Shown: piece by piece, positions 15,726-23,828 of the stretch
Numbering within the stretch: the first letter of the stretch is position 1
How the letters are laid out: every line of letters begins with the position of its first letter
DNA from: Candidatus Poseidoniales archaeon
GTDB taxonomy: Archaea; Thermoplasmatota; Poseidoniia; Poseidoniales; Poseidoniaceae
Reading direction: 5' to 3'
NCBI GenBank assembly: GCA_003602485.1
Contig: QQSD01000010.1
Coordinates: forward strand, 27,215-59,393
DNA: 32,179 nucleotides
Program-made: the position numbers and the translations under genes
The notes under the pieces: generated by a model
The model's input: the letters and a program-made list of their open reading frames with translations, nothing else
Told to the model about the DNA's origin: nothing
The model's database searches: none

Positions 15726-16781
15726 TCAAGATGGATGTTCTACCACGGATTCGTCCTCTCCCTGAACATAGGCAACTGCACGAACAAAGGGCTGACCACG
15801 AGGACGAAACATGGAACGTCTCATCATACCCAGGATACCTCGCAAGGTCACAAGCATCCGTTTGAATGAGCGCCACGGGTGGCGGATGATACGGAAGGGA
15901 TTTCCTATACCTACCAACGGGTATTGCAATTGCTCCATCATGGTCATTGGAATGTGTTCGTCGATCCCGTAAACGGTGGGGCGTTTGTCTTTGGGCATGT
16001 AATAGGTTCCAAAGATAATATCCCACAGTGGCAAGAAGGTCGAATAATTGCACCAAATAGCATCCTCCTCATTGGAATGGTGCCAGTGATGAAATTCTGG
16101 CGTCATGATAATTCTTGAGAGCGGACGCAACCAAAGACGAACGTTTGCATGGAGAAAGAGACCGAGCAAAATTTGAGCGATAGCAATCAATCCAGAAGTT
16201 TCTGCGGAGAATCCAGCCGCAATGAGAAAGAAAAACGCTGGGGCTATCAGCGTCCCATCGAAAGGATGGGCACGAAAACCGCTGGCCCAGTCCATATCCT
16301 CTGGCGAATGGTGAATCGCATGGAAACGCCAGAGTTGGGGCACCTCATGGTAGAAACGGTGGGTCCAATACCCCATCAAATCAAACAACATCACGCCCAC
16401 AATGAGCAGATATGGCTCCGGTATTGACTGAACGTAGGGGCGGAGTAACAATCCAGGAATCCAAGCAAAACTCAACACACCAACAAGAATTGCCGCTACT
16501 AAGCCAATGCTTTGGAGGACGGGTGAGGCCAATGCATAACCTACGTCGAGTTCGAGGTGAGGGCGGCGAAAACCCTGATGGTCGTGACGTGGAAAGAGAC
16601 GCTCAAAGGGCACTACCAATACGAAGAGAACGATAACTGCTCCCAAGCCATCTTGGTTGTTTGATACAGCATAGCCAGCGAGTGCGAGTGCCAGGATTCG
16701 AAGTACAATTGCCCGAGGCCAGCCGCCAACCGGTGGAAGGCGAGGGGCTGCTGGGACGCTTGCATCCGTGGGATGGCTCAT
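15726..16781 (-). CDS. Sterol desaturase / fatty acid hydroxylase family membrane protein
   Basis: Di-iron membrane oxygenase of the fatty acid hydroxylase superfamily, acting in the membrane on a lipid, sterol or carotenoid substrate. The histidine clusters are complete: HRFYH (141-145), HAIHH (154-158), His172, His211 and HHWHH (231-235). About four hydrophobic helices lie at roughly 27-60, 83-110, 122-140 and 178-212. The C-terminus is basic. At 351 residues it is longer than minimal bacterial members. The start is ATG at 16781; six codons upstream a TTG is possible but less likely. It heads a probable operon with biotin carboxylase and the PfkB kinase. Oxygen is required by this chemistry, which suits a surface-ocean organism. 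The exact substrate cannot be assigned. Confidence 0.87.
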   Translation of the reverse strand: MSHPTDASVPAAPRLPPVGGWPRAIVLRILALALAGYAVSNNQDGLGAVIVLFVLVVPFERLFPRHDHQGFRRPHLELDVGYALASPVLQSIGLVAAILVGVLSFAWIPGLLLRPYVQSIPEPYLLIVGVMLFDLMGYWTHRFYHEVPQLWRFHAIHHSPEDMDWASGFRAHPFDGTLIAPAFFFLIAAGFSAETSGLIAIAQILLGLFLHANVRLWLRPLSRIIMTPEFHHWHHSNEEDAIWCNYSTFLPLWDIIFGTYYMPKDKRPTVYGIDEHIPMTMMEQLQYPLVGIGNPFRIIRHPWRSFKRMLVTLRGILGMMRRSMFRPRGQPFVRAVAYVQGEDESVVEHPS

Positions 16782-16899
16782 GGTTTTGTGATGCTCCAAT
16801 CCTTCTTATCATTTCTCTCGGAGTGTGCACATCGATTAACCGAAATACGGAAGAAATACGATTGAAAAAGGGAAGAAATGGTATCAAAAAAGGAAAATA
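16782..16899. promoter_or_regulatory. Divergent promoter region, A-rich
   Basis: This 118-base gap separates divergent genes. It holds an AAGAAATACG-type direct repeat (GAAATACG twice between about 16840 and 16862) and an A-rich run leading to AAAAAGGAAAATA before the SLOG gene. No single TATA box stands out. Confidence 0.3.
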
Positions 16900-17403
16900 A
16901 TGCCGAGATTTGATAACCCCCTACGCCTATGGGCCAACATGAGCGGAGCAGGAGCAACGGGCAGCAGTGTGCTGCGAAAACTAGCGGGAAAGGACCTAAA
17001 TAACGACGGACGAATCATCAATTTGGTCGTATGTGGGAATTCAAAATTTTATGATTACTCCTTCCTTGAAACTGAAATTGAACAGTGGGTGAAGTACCAC
17101 GGCTATCCGGACGTCATCATCTTAGGCGGTGCGAGTGGAGTTGACTTCCTCGCCGAACGCTGGGCTGACAACAACAACATCCCCATTGCGGTTTTTACTG
17201 AAGCCTGGGCTGGCCCGCGTTCATCGGATGGAGTAGACTCAGGTCGCCCAGAAGCGATTGCAGACCTTGGAAAACGCATGCTGAAGCATGCGACGCACAT
17301 GTTAGCATTCCCTGGTCCCGATTCGGTTTGGACCAAGCGAATGGAGGATCTGGCACAAGCCTCAGCCGTCCCAGTGGTCAGTATTCCACTCCCAAAGGAA
17401 TGA
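16900..17403 (+). CDS. SLOG-superfamily nucleotide-binding protein (DUF2493/YspA-like)
   Basis: Small Rossmann-like protein of the SLOG superfamily, whose members are thought to bind nucleotides or nucleotide-derived ligands. A 38-residue Gly/Asn-containing N-terminal extension is followed by NLVVCGNSKFYDYSFLETEI (about 42-61), the strand-turn and helix that open DUF2493, and by IILGGASGVDFLAERWA (about 73-89), which corresponds to the family signature GGARGAD..A..WA. A third block, ADLGKRMLKHATHMLAFPG, matches the RN-x-M...AFPGG region. Full length is 167 residues. The in-frame ATG at 16939 is an alternative start. The stop lies three bases from the convergent reductase stop. Ligand and pathway are unknown. 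Confidence 0.78.
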   Translation: MPRFDNPLRLWANMSGAGATGSSVLRKLAGKDLNNDGRIINLVVCGNSKFYDYSFLETEIEQWVKYHGYPDVIILGGASGVDFLAERWADNNNIPIAVFTEAWAGPRSSDGVDSGRPEAIADLGKRMLKHATHMLAFPGPDSVWTKRMEDLAQASAVPVVSIPLPKE

Positions 17404-17406
17404 GGA

Positions 17407-18654
17407 TCAGTATACGTCTCGAAGGTAGCGCTTTTGTTCCTTCATCATCGTCTTTTCAATGAAATGAGTAGCGTCATCAAGGGACATGCCACCGTGTTCG
17501 ACGGCGATATCGATGAGTGCGCGGTGAACGTCCTTTGCCATGTATTGCTTATCACCACAGATGTAGAAGTAAGCACCGCGCTCAAACCATTCCCACACTT
17601 CTGCACCGTGTTCTTTCAAGCGGTGTTGAACGTAGATTTTCTCTTCTTGGTCGCGTGACCAGGCAGTTGTAAATTTGTACATGTGACCTTCGTCAATCCA
17701 TTGTTCAATTTCATCTTTGTAATAGAATTCAGTTTTGGCAGATTGGTCTCCGAAGAAGAGCCAATTCTTACCTGTACCACCGTCATGGACTCGTTGCTCC
17801 ATGAAGGCTCGGAAAGGAGCAATACCTGTTCCTGGACCGACCATGATGATGTCGGTTTCTTTGTCTTCTGGCAGAATAAAGGATTTGGTTGGCGACATAA
17901 AGACGCCGATAGGGGCTCCTGAAGTATCAATTTCATCGGCCATGAATTGAGTGCAAAGACCACCTCGAGCTCTGCCATTGTATTCGAAGCGAACAATACC
18001 GACGGTCAATTCAACGAAACCTGGGTGTGCATCGTGCGAAGAAGCAATGGAATAGAGACGGGGTTTGAGGCGGTCTGCAAGTTCAAGGAATTCTTCATGG
18101 GAGTATTTGACTTCGAATTCTCGCATGATGTCGACATAATCTCGCGTCCAGAGGTAGTTTTCAATGGCTTTCGCATCTGCAGTGATGGCCTCAACCTGAG
18201 AGGCGGGGTCATCGGAGGGTACTGATGGACGGAGTGGAGTCGATTCCTCTTCAGTAGCTTCCCACGTCTCATTGTTCCTCGACCTTGAGACAATGCTCAT
18301 GGAGATCTTCATGCCGCTCGAAATCACCTTTTCTGTGAGCGATTGTACGAATTTCTTGTTGGCTAGATGTACTTCAAAGTCCTTCTTCAAGGCTTCCCGA
18401 AGGGTGCGGTCTCCTTTGTGAGTCGTGACTTCAGCATCTGGATTCCAGCCTTGAACCTCGATCAGTTCGTCAACAATGTGAGGAGGATTTTCAGCGACCA
18501 CGCCGAGGGCATCGCCGACTTTGTAGTCCAAGCCAGAATCACCGAGTTCGAAAACGATGTGACGGGTTTCTTTTCTCGACCCTTTGCCGTTGAGAATAAA
18601 ATTCTCAGTAATTTTACTCATGTAGGGATTTTTTGCAGACCAACCATCAGCCAT
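17407..18654 (-). CDS. CysJ/P450-reductase-like FAD-NADPH flavoprotein lacking a flavodoxin domain
   Basis: Transfers electrons from NADPH via FAD. The 415 residues cover the FAD-binding, connecting and NADPH-binding domains of the sulfite reductase alpha subunit/cytochrome P450 reductase family. Motifs: an FAD-domain start around DYKVGDALGVV (43-53), RLYSIASS (199-206) for FAD, GGLCTQF (231-237) for the FAD pyrophosphate, GPGTGIAPFRA (273-283) for NADPH, FFGDQSAKTEFYY, and the C-terminal RYLRDVY typical of CysJ. The N-terminal FMN-binding flavodoxin domain of CysJ (about 599 residues in E. coli) is absent, and no flavodoxin gene is adjacent. It may pass electrons to ferredoxin or a separate flavodoxin. 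An AGGTGAAGGT ribosome-binding site supports ATG at 18654. The partner, possibly a sulfite reductase or oxygenase, is not in the window. Confidence 0.9.
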   Translation of the reverse strand: MADGWSAKNPYMSKITENFILNGKGSRKETRHIVFELGDSGLDYKVGDALGVVAENPPHIVDELIEVQGWNPDAEVTTHKGDRTLREALKKDFEVHLANKKFVQSLTEKVISSGMKISMSIVSRSRNNETWEATEEESTPLRPSVPSDDPASQVEAITADAKAIENYLWTRDYVDIMREFEVKYSHEEFLELADRLKPRLYSIASSHDAHPGFVELTVGIVRFEYNGRARGGLCTQFMADEIDTSGAPIGVFMSPTKSFILPEDKETDIIMVGPGTGIAPFRAFMEQRVHDGGTGKNWLFFGDQSAKTEFYYKDEIEQWIDEGHMYKFTTAWSRDQEEKIYVQHRLKEHGAEVWEWFERGAYFYICGDKQYMAKDVHRALIDIAVEHGGMSLDDATHFIEKTMMKEQKRYLRDVY

Positions 18655-18804
18655 ACCTTCACCTCAACCACATAGTGGCGATGGTTTTCCCATCTTCGGT
18701 TGCTTTATCATCATTGGTATGAATTCACATCATCGCTATGGTTCTAATTTTGTCGACCAGCGAGCACCGATGGGAAGAAGAGGGGGGGCGTGTTAGCGCC
18801 CTTC

Positions 18805-19608
18805 ATGGACCACCGCATCGTGATGCTGGGGACCGGAAATGCATTCCTTCCCCACGGCAGACATCATTCGTTTGCGATGTTCGACGGCCAGCACATCATC
18901 GACGCCCCTCCAACTGCCCTCATCGGCATGCGAAGAATCGGTTCTTCGCCGGCCGACCTCCGAACGATCTTCGTGACGCACGTCCACGGTGACCATGTCT
19001 TCGGATTTCCGTTCCTTTTGCTTGAGCGAAAATACATCTCCGATCGAGAGCAATTACTCCCCTTACGCGTGGTGGGCTCACCCATCGTGAGAGAGCGACT
19101 GACTCAGTTGTGCAAACTCGCCTTCCCTGGTTCATTGGAAAGTATCCTTGAGACAGTTGTATGGGACGAACGGGCTGTTGGAACAACCGACGACGGTTGG
19201 ACTTGGGAACGCTTTGAGGTTCATCATGAAGATGCCGTAGACCCTCACGGCTATCGCTTCGAACATCGGAGCGGTGCGAACTTTGTCCACAGCGGAGATT
19301 CGGGCCCATGTGATTCACTTCATGAAGCGATTGAACGGTCTTCTATCGCCGTCCTTGAGATGGGCTTTCCCGATTGGGTTCCCTCAACACATCATCACAA
19401 GCCAAAAGATGTTGAAGCATTGGCGCTACGATGTCCGACCCCGTTAGCCATTACGCACACATTCATCGATGAGGCCACGAAGTTTGAGACCACGCTAACC
19501 AAGGAATTCCCTCAACTCCCTGCCCATGTTACCCAACTTTCAGACGGAGCCACCATCGTGTGGGAAAAAGATGCTTGGAACATTAAGAATTCAACAGACG
19601 TTTTCTGA
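18805..19608 (+). CDS. Metallo-beta-lactamase-fold hydrolase, RNase Z-like
   Basis: MBL-fold metal-dependent hydrolase related to tRNase Z/RNase Z-type proteins. IVMLGTGNAFLPHGRHHS (5-22) is the typical opening, HVHGDH (59-64) is the first metal motif, and further ligands are offered by VHSGDSG (Asp) and AITHTF (His) near the C-terminus. It is 267 residues. The start is probably ATG at 18805, which places the LGTG strand where the family has it. An in-frame GTG at 18790 directly after a G-rich run is an alternative, and GGGCG...CGCCC around it could form a small hairpin. True RNase Z usually has a flexible exosite, which is not obvious here, so a tRNA 3'-processing role is only possible. A T-rich tract follows the stop. 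Confidence 0.82.
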   Translation: MDHRIVMLGTGNAFLPHGRHHSFAMFDGQHIIDAPPTALIGMRRIGSSPADLRTIFVTHVHGDHVFGFPFLLLERKYISDREQLLPLRVVGSPIVRERLTQLCKLAFPGSLESILETVVWDERAVGTTDDGWTWERFEVHHEDAVDPHGYRFEHRSGANFVHSGDSGPCDSLHEAIERSSIAVLEMGFPDWVPSTHHHKPKDVEALALRCPTPLAITHTFIDEATKFETTLTKEFPQLPAHVTQLSDGATIVWEKDAWNIKNSTDVF

Positions 19609-19617
19609 TGGCTTTGA

Positions 19618-19637
19618 ATTGTTCTTTTTTCTTTTCC
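19618..19637 (+). terminator. T-rich putative terminator after the MBL-fold gene
   Basis: A pyrimidine-rich run dominated by T (TTGTTCTTTTTTCTTTTCC type) starts about 10 bases after the stop at 19608. Archaeal polymerase terminates at T-tracts without needing a hairpin. Confidence 0.5.
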
Positions 19638-19639
19638 AC

Positions 19640-19804
19640 CTGCTATCTTTATATCAGCATATGAGCCGTTCCTTGTTCACAAATCACTGCCTTCCAAAGG
19701 AAGTAGTGGACAGGCATATAAGGGGGACTCGGACTCAAGGCACATATGGCGTTGGGTCCGAAATGGACCCTTTGCTGTTAGGTATAAAAGCGAGGTGAAA
19801 TTGA
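19640..19804. promoter_or_regulatory. orc1/cdc6 upstream region; candidate replication origin and promoter
   Basis: The gap holds, in order: an A+T-rich CTTTATATC (about 19647); a dyad CTTCCAAAGGAAG (19691-19703) whose TTCCA-NN-GGAA core matches the archaeal origin recognition box dyad; CATATAAGGGGGA (19715-19727) giving a G-string; a GGACTC tandem duplication (about 19725-19736); a perfect palindrome GGGTCC-GAAAT-GGACCC (19754-19770); TATAAAAG (19783-19790); and GAGGTGA (19792-19798) as ribosome-binding site. In ORBs the G-string normally follows the dyad more closely, so the match is partial. Origins are very often next to orc1/cdc6. The TATAAAAG is too close to the ATG for a leadered mRNA, so CATATAAG may be the working TATA box. 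Confidence 0.5.
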
Positions 19805-21046
19805 ATGGAGGACAACATCTTCGACAAGTTCATTTCGCAGAAAACTCTCTTCAAAAACAAAGAGAATCTCCGCCATAATTACCGTCCGAACCAGCTCCCA
19901 CATCGCAATGAAGAAATTGATACGATTTCCTACAACCTTTGGGAAGCTCTGAAAGGACACATTCCTTCAAACATGACACTCTATGGCGTAACTGGGGCTG
20001 GTAAAACTGCGGTCACAGCATATGTCTGCCATCATCTCAAAGCCAAGGGAGAATCCATTGGGAGCCAGGTTGAATCCATTATGGTGAACTGCCGCCAAAT
20101 TGACACACAATACCGAGTGCTCAGCCACATTGGTAACTCTCTCCTGGAATCCTACGAACAAGACGAGATCCCCTTCACTGGGTGGCCAACCGACCGTGTC
20201 TTCAACGAATTGGTCCGCAGAATGGACCAGCGAGGCGGTGTTTTTGTCATCGTACTGGATGAAATTGACCACTTGGTGCGAAAGGTAGGAGATGACTTGC
20301 TGTACAATTTAACCAGCCTCAACTCCTCGCTCAAGAAGGCACGAGCTTGCGTAATTGGCATTTCAAACGACTTGAAATTCACTGATTTCCTCGACCCGAG
20401 AGTCCGCTCAAGACTTGGCCAATTGGATGTCCTGTTCAAGCCATATGATGCAGAGCAACTCCAAGATATTCTTCGCCAACGCGCCCTCGAAGGGTTGAAC
20501 GAAGGCGTCATCGGACCGGGTGTTATCGAACTTTGCGCCGCCCTTGCTGCTCAAGAACACGGAGATGCACGATGCGCATTGGACCTCTTGAGAATCTCTG
20601 CAGAAAAGGCAGAGAAGGAAGGCGAAAATTCGGTGAATCAAAACCATGTCCGAGTGGCCCAGAGTCAAATTGAAGCCGACCAAATGACACCCGTTATCTC
20701 AACGCTACCGAGTCAACAAAAATTAGTGCTGGCTGCTGTTTTACTCAATGAACAAAATGGACTCAAAAATGTCCAAACCGGACAGGTCTACGACATTTAC
20801 CGTCAAGCCTGCAAACACATCCGACAAAACCCACTCACGCAACGCCGTATTTCAGGCCTCATTTCAAATCTCGATATGCTTGGATTGGTTACTGCCCGAA
20901 CCGTGAGTAAAGGGCGTTATGGACGCTCCAAGGAAATTAATTCCTGCATTCCAGCGAACATCAATGCACCTGAAATCATGAAGGTCGCTGAAGAAGAAAT
21001 GGCACTTGTCTTTAGGGCAGCATACCATCATCAAACCTCGCTCTGA
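19805..21046 (+). CDS. cdc6: Orc1/Cdc6 replication initiator
   Basis: AAA+ ATPase that recognises origin boxes and loads the MCM helicase. The protein is 413 residues, the usual length. A basic N-terminal strip is followed by the family-typical RPNQLPHRNEEI (27-38). Walker A is GVTGAGKT (61-68), Walker B is VIVLDEID (about 148-155), sensor 1 is GISND (185-189), and the sensor 2/arginine region is DPRVRSRL (197-204). The C-terminal winged helix (about 310-400) includes RRISGLISNLDMLGLV and a wing region with GRYGRS. A GAGGTGA ribosome-binding site sits six bases before the ATG. The origin-like elements directly upstream suggest that this gene marks a chromosomal origin and may bind its own upstream region. 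Confidence 0.96.
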   Translation: MEDNIFDKFISQKTLFKNKENLRHNYRPNQLPHRNEEIDTISYNLWEALKGHIPSNMTLYGVTGAGKTAVTAYVCHHLKAKGESIGSQVESIMVNCRQIDTQYRVLSHIGNSLLESYEQDEIPFTGWPTDRVFNELVRRMDQRGGVFVIVLDEIDHLVRKVGDDLLYNLTSLNSSLKKARACVIGISNDLKFTDFLDPRVRSRLGQLDVLFKPYDAEQLQDILRQRALEGLNEGVIGPGVIELCAALAAQEHGDARCALDLLRISAEKAEKEGENSVNQNHVRVAQSQIEADQMTPVISTLPSQQKLVLAAVLLNEQNGLKNVQTGQVYDIYRQACKHIRQNPLTQRRISGLISNLDMLGLVTARTVSKGRYGRSKEINSCIPANINAPEIMKVAEEEMALVFRAAYHHQTSL

Positions 21047-21087
21047 AGCGTCGTCATGGTTGGATTTTCTCTCTTTCCGGTTCGGTG

Positions 21088-21097
21088 TGCTTAAATG
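21088..21097 (+). promoter_or_regulatory. TATA-like element for the 21120-21683 gene
   Basis: TGCTTAAATG lies about 25-30 bases before the ATG at 21120, with no ribosome-binding site between them. This is the standard spacing for a leaderless archaeal transcript, and it starts about 45 bases after the cdc6 stop. Confidence 0.5.
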
Positions 21098-21119
21098 CAT
21101 CTCGTCAGTCCGCAAGAAC

Positions 21120-21683
21120 ATGAGCGACGACAATGTCAGCGTTGATTCGTCTGAAACCTCCAGTGATGGAACGGTTCCATTCTATTCCAACTGGTTCATC
21201 ATCCTCGGTGCTTGGGGGCTTCTGTTGGCTGTTCTCAACATGTTTAGCATGGCTCACCCTACGCAGCATATCTCTTGGGGAGGCTTGTTGACCTTCGAAG
21301 CCACAAATGCAGCATTTGGCGAAGCACGAGATGGTTTTCATTTTGAGGTCCTTGGCGATACGGTTTTCATGGTATTGTGTGTAGCATTGCTCTACTTCGG
21401 ATTCAAGCCAATCAACGATTCTGGCAACACCTCATCGTGGTTCAGTGGCTTGGTCGTCAACGACACATGGACTGCTTTGGGCGACATGAACGTCGGTGGC
21501 GGACAGCGAACCATGGCTGCTTGGTGCCTCTTGCTCGGATTTGTGTTTTATTTCTGGTTCGGCATCAAACACGATGGTTGGATTGATGTCGGTGTTTATT
21601 CAGTGAGCATTGCTTTGATTGCTACAGGGTTCGCTCTCAATCATGCAAGCCGTGTCCCACCCGGTGATGAAAACATCGATTGA
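21120..21683 (+). CDS. Uncharacterised four-helix membrane protein
   Basis: No family recognised. The 187-residue protein has a polar, Ser/Asp-rich N-terminus (1-20) and four hydrophobic segments at about 24-44, 77-95, 131-149 and 153-174. Loops contain several Gly, Trp and His residues (HPTQHISWGG, GDMNVGGGQR, HDGWID) but no known motif. ATG at 21120 is chosen because a TTAAATG TATA-like box sits at leaderless distance and the upstream extension is basic, lacks a ribosome-binding site and overlaps the cdc6 end. The stop directly abuts the stop of the convergent glycosyltransferase gene; the two stops together form TGATCA. Confidence 0.75.
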   Translation: MSDDNVSVDSSETSSDGTVPFYSNWFIILGAWGLLLAVLNMFSMAHPTQHISWGGLLTFEATNAAFGEARDGFHFEVLGDTVFMVLCVALLYFGFKPINDSGNTSSWFSGLVVNDTWTALGDMNVGGGQRTMAAWCLLLGFVFYFWFGIKHDGWIDVGVYSVSIALIATGFALNHASRVPPGDENID

Positions 21684-22808
21684 TCAAGGCTTCGAACGGA
21701 ACAACCTTCGATGCCCATGACGCCCCAACATGGCGTCCATGCAACCCAACAATGTGCCTTGCCAGAGTGCAATGCTCCATCGGATTGTTAACCAACGCAC
21801 ACCGATCATGACTCTCAATTTACCTTTGGTCGAGGAGTTGATCACTTCACGATTCACAACACCCAACGATCCGCGCCACAAGATAGCCTCATGGAGCATC
21901 AACAGAATCCCTGAAAGCAAAATACCCTGGGTTTGCCACAGCTCAAATGAATCAGGCGTATCGATAATGCCTCCGGCCGATGAAAGAAGCATGGGGAGGC
22001 TGAACCCTGCTATCAACAACCAAATCGGAAAGAGTAAGACGACCATTGTTGAACTCCCGAGAAAATCGAATGCAGGACCTTTTCGTTTCCGCCTCGGGTA
22101 GTGACGGAGAATTCGAACGTGAGCTCTTGCATCACGACGGCGTTTGTGGAGGAAGAGAGAGGTTCCTGTTTCAGGAACGTGCCGTACCAAAGCATCTGGA
22201 GCGTAAACGATGGTACCCCCCGTTTCGAGGAGCCGTAAGCTTACCTCCATATCCTCTGCATGATACCAATTAGGGTCAAATCCCCCAATCATACTCAGAG
22301 ACTCACGATGAAACATTGAGCAAGGACCGTTTGCTAAACTCGTTCTTCTCGGTCGCGATTGGTATTTTGAGGCAATTTCGACGGAACGAATACGGCTTAC
22401 GAGGTCTTCTGCTCGTTCAAAGACAGTACGCCCTGTTACGGCGACTACTTTTTCGACATCGTCAACAGGGTTGGCCGCCATGACGAGGTTTGTAATCCAA
22501 TCATGTTCGGGGCGCACATCAATGTCGGTGATGGCCACCCATGTCCCTTTGGCATGTTCAACCGCCCAGCTACGGCCTGCAGACAAACCCAATGCTGCTT
22601 GGTGATGAACACGAACAGGTGGGCCACGTTGACCATCTGGATCGTGCCAATGTTTGGCACGTTCAGACCCACCGTCTGTCGAGCCATCATCGACAAGGAG
22701 AATTTCCACATTTGGATAGGTTTGTGAAATAAGAGCATCAAGGCAACCATCAATCCAATGGTCTCCATTTCGCACACATACAGTGATCGAAACAAGCGGA
22801 TGTTCCAC
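21684..22808 (-). CDS. Family 2 glycosyltransferase with C-terminal membrane helices
   Basis: Transfers a sugar from a nucleotide donor, probably for surface glycans or glycoprotein decoration. The GT-A fold is clear: SITVCVRNGDHWIDGCLDAL (about 7-26), LLVDDGSTDGG (37-47), TDIDVRPEHDW as the DxD metal motif (about 93-103), then NGPCSMFHRESLSMIGGFD and the acceptor-side AEDMEVSLRL. The C-terminal third has two or three hydrophobic helices (about 247-275 and 290-312) that anchor it in the membrane. It uses GTG at 22808, immediately after the TGA of the upstream CoA gene, with GAGGTGG as ribosome-binding site inside that gene, so translation is probably coupled. Donor and acceptor are not readable. 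The giant secreted proteins in the window are possible glycosylation clients (inference). Confidence 0.92.
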   Translation of the reverse strand: MEHPLVSITVCVRNGDHWIDGCLDALISQTYPNVEILLVDDGSTDGGSERAKHWHDPDGQRGPPVRVHHQAALGLSAGRSWAVEHAKGTWVAITDIDVRPEHDWITNLVMAANPVDDVEKVVAVTGRTVFERAEDLVSRIRSVEIASKYQSRPRRTSLANGPCSMFHRESLSMIGGFDPNWYHAEDMEVSLRLLETGGTIVYAPDALVRHVPETGTSLFLHKRRRDARAHVRILRHYPRRKRKGPAFDFLGSSTMVVLLFPIWLLIAGFSLPMLLSSAGGIIDTPDSFELWQTQGILLSGILLMLHEAILWRGSLGVVNREVINSSTKGKLRVMIGVRWLTIRWSIALWQGTLLGCMDAMLGRHGHRRLFRSKP

Positions 22809-23828
22809 TCATTCCACCTCAAAATATTCCAATAAGCGGCGGCATCGTTCTTTGGTGGCCAAGCTTGTCAATTGTACCACGACCCCCTGAGCTGGTTGCC
22901 CGTAGACAACGATGGAGCCGATGGGGGCAAGAAGATGAGCGTAAAGTGGCGCGAGGTCTTCTTCTCCTTCGACATGAATCAAGCAAGGTTCTTCCTCATC
23001 GATTGCTTTTTCAAGCGCCATGAGAAGCGATGGAGTCAATGTACCGGGTGGATTCTCAGCAGAGAGGCTGTGAGCGAAGGAACTGGCGTCAACCAGTTCA
23101 TGTTCAGGAAGTTGTGTTCGTTTTGTCTGTCCGTCAATCAGTGCAATGTCGGGAATGATGTCGATTTCTAGCATGGTTCGTACCGTCACATCTCCTACTG
23201 CAATCAACATGTTCTGGCCCAAAGAACGGTCTTCCAATGCAGCATACATCGCTATGTCCGGAGCATCTTCAGGACCTTCAAAGAGGGTTCCCATTGGCGT
23301 TTTGAGTTCTTGGTCCAGGCCCGGATGCATTAGCAATACATTCTGTGCCATGGTGGAACTTACCCAAGGATGGCCTTCTGTGTCGATTTTCCCATTGCGT
23401 ATTCGAGAAGAACTGATGATACCTCCACAATGATCTGCGAGATGCTCAACTTCGATGATATGCAAGGGTTGTAAGTTGTTGGCTTTTCGTAATACATTGA
23501 TGTGTTCGCATTGGCCACGTGTCTCTGGAGTAGCAACGATGCAGTCTGCGCTGGGATGTTCGGGTGCTGGACCCTGAGAGTCGTTGAGTTCAAACACAGT
23601 TCCACGCCGAGGCGCATGCTGTTCAATCCACTGCAAGAGGTGTTCGCGCCGTGTTTCAAAGGATTCGATATTGGCCGCTTTAGTATCTGCCATGCGATCG
23701 CTTGTAATATGAATCTCAAGATGAGCTGCTTGACGTTCAGCCGCACCGAGTAAGAGACGGTGCCCTGCATGAAAGCGATCAAAGGTGCCACCAACCAAAC
23801 ATCGGTGAAAGCGGTAGGCGTCCTCCAT
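22809..23828 (-). CDS. Fused phosphopantetheine adenylyltransferase and GTP-dependent dephospho-CoA kinase (DUF359)
   Basis: Probably carries out the last two steps of CoA synthesis in one protein. Residues 1-155 form an archaeal CoaD-type nucleotidyltransferase: GGTFDRFHAGH (13-23) is the (H/T)xGH motif region, and ISSSRIRNG near residue 140 is the second family motif. The C-terminal half matches DUF359, shown in archaea to be a GTP-dependent dephospho-CoA kinase: VGDVTVRTMLEIDI with PDIALIDGQTKR, then NPPGTLTPSL, VEGEEDLAPL and VVYGQPAQGVVVQ, in family order. Total length is 339 residues. The start is ATG at 23828; a TTG two codons earlier is less likely. It lies directly downstream of the structured gene-free stretch and is translationally coupled to the glycosyltransferase. 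Confidence 0.92.
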   Translation of the reverse strand: MEDAYRFHRCLVGGTFDRFHAGHRLLLGAAERQAAHLEIHITSDRMADTKAANIESFETRREHLLQWIEQHAPRRGTVFELNDSQGPAPEHPSADCIVATPETRGQCEHINVLRKANNLQPLHIIEVEHLADHCGGIISSSRIRNGKIDTEGHPWVSSTMAQNVLLMHPGLDQELKTPMGTLFEGPEDAPDIAMYAALEDRSLGQNMLIAVGDVTVRTMLEIDIIPDIALIDGQTKRTQLPEHELVDASSFAHSLSAENPPGTLTPSLLMALEKAIDEEEPCLIHVEGEEDLAPLYAHLLAPIGSIVVYGQPAQGVVVQLTSLATKERCRRLLEYFEVE

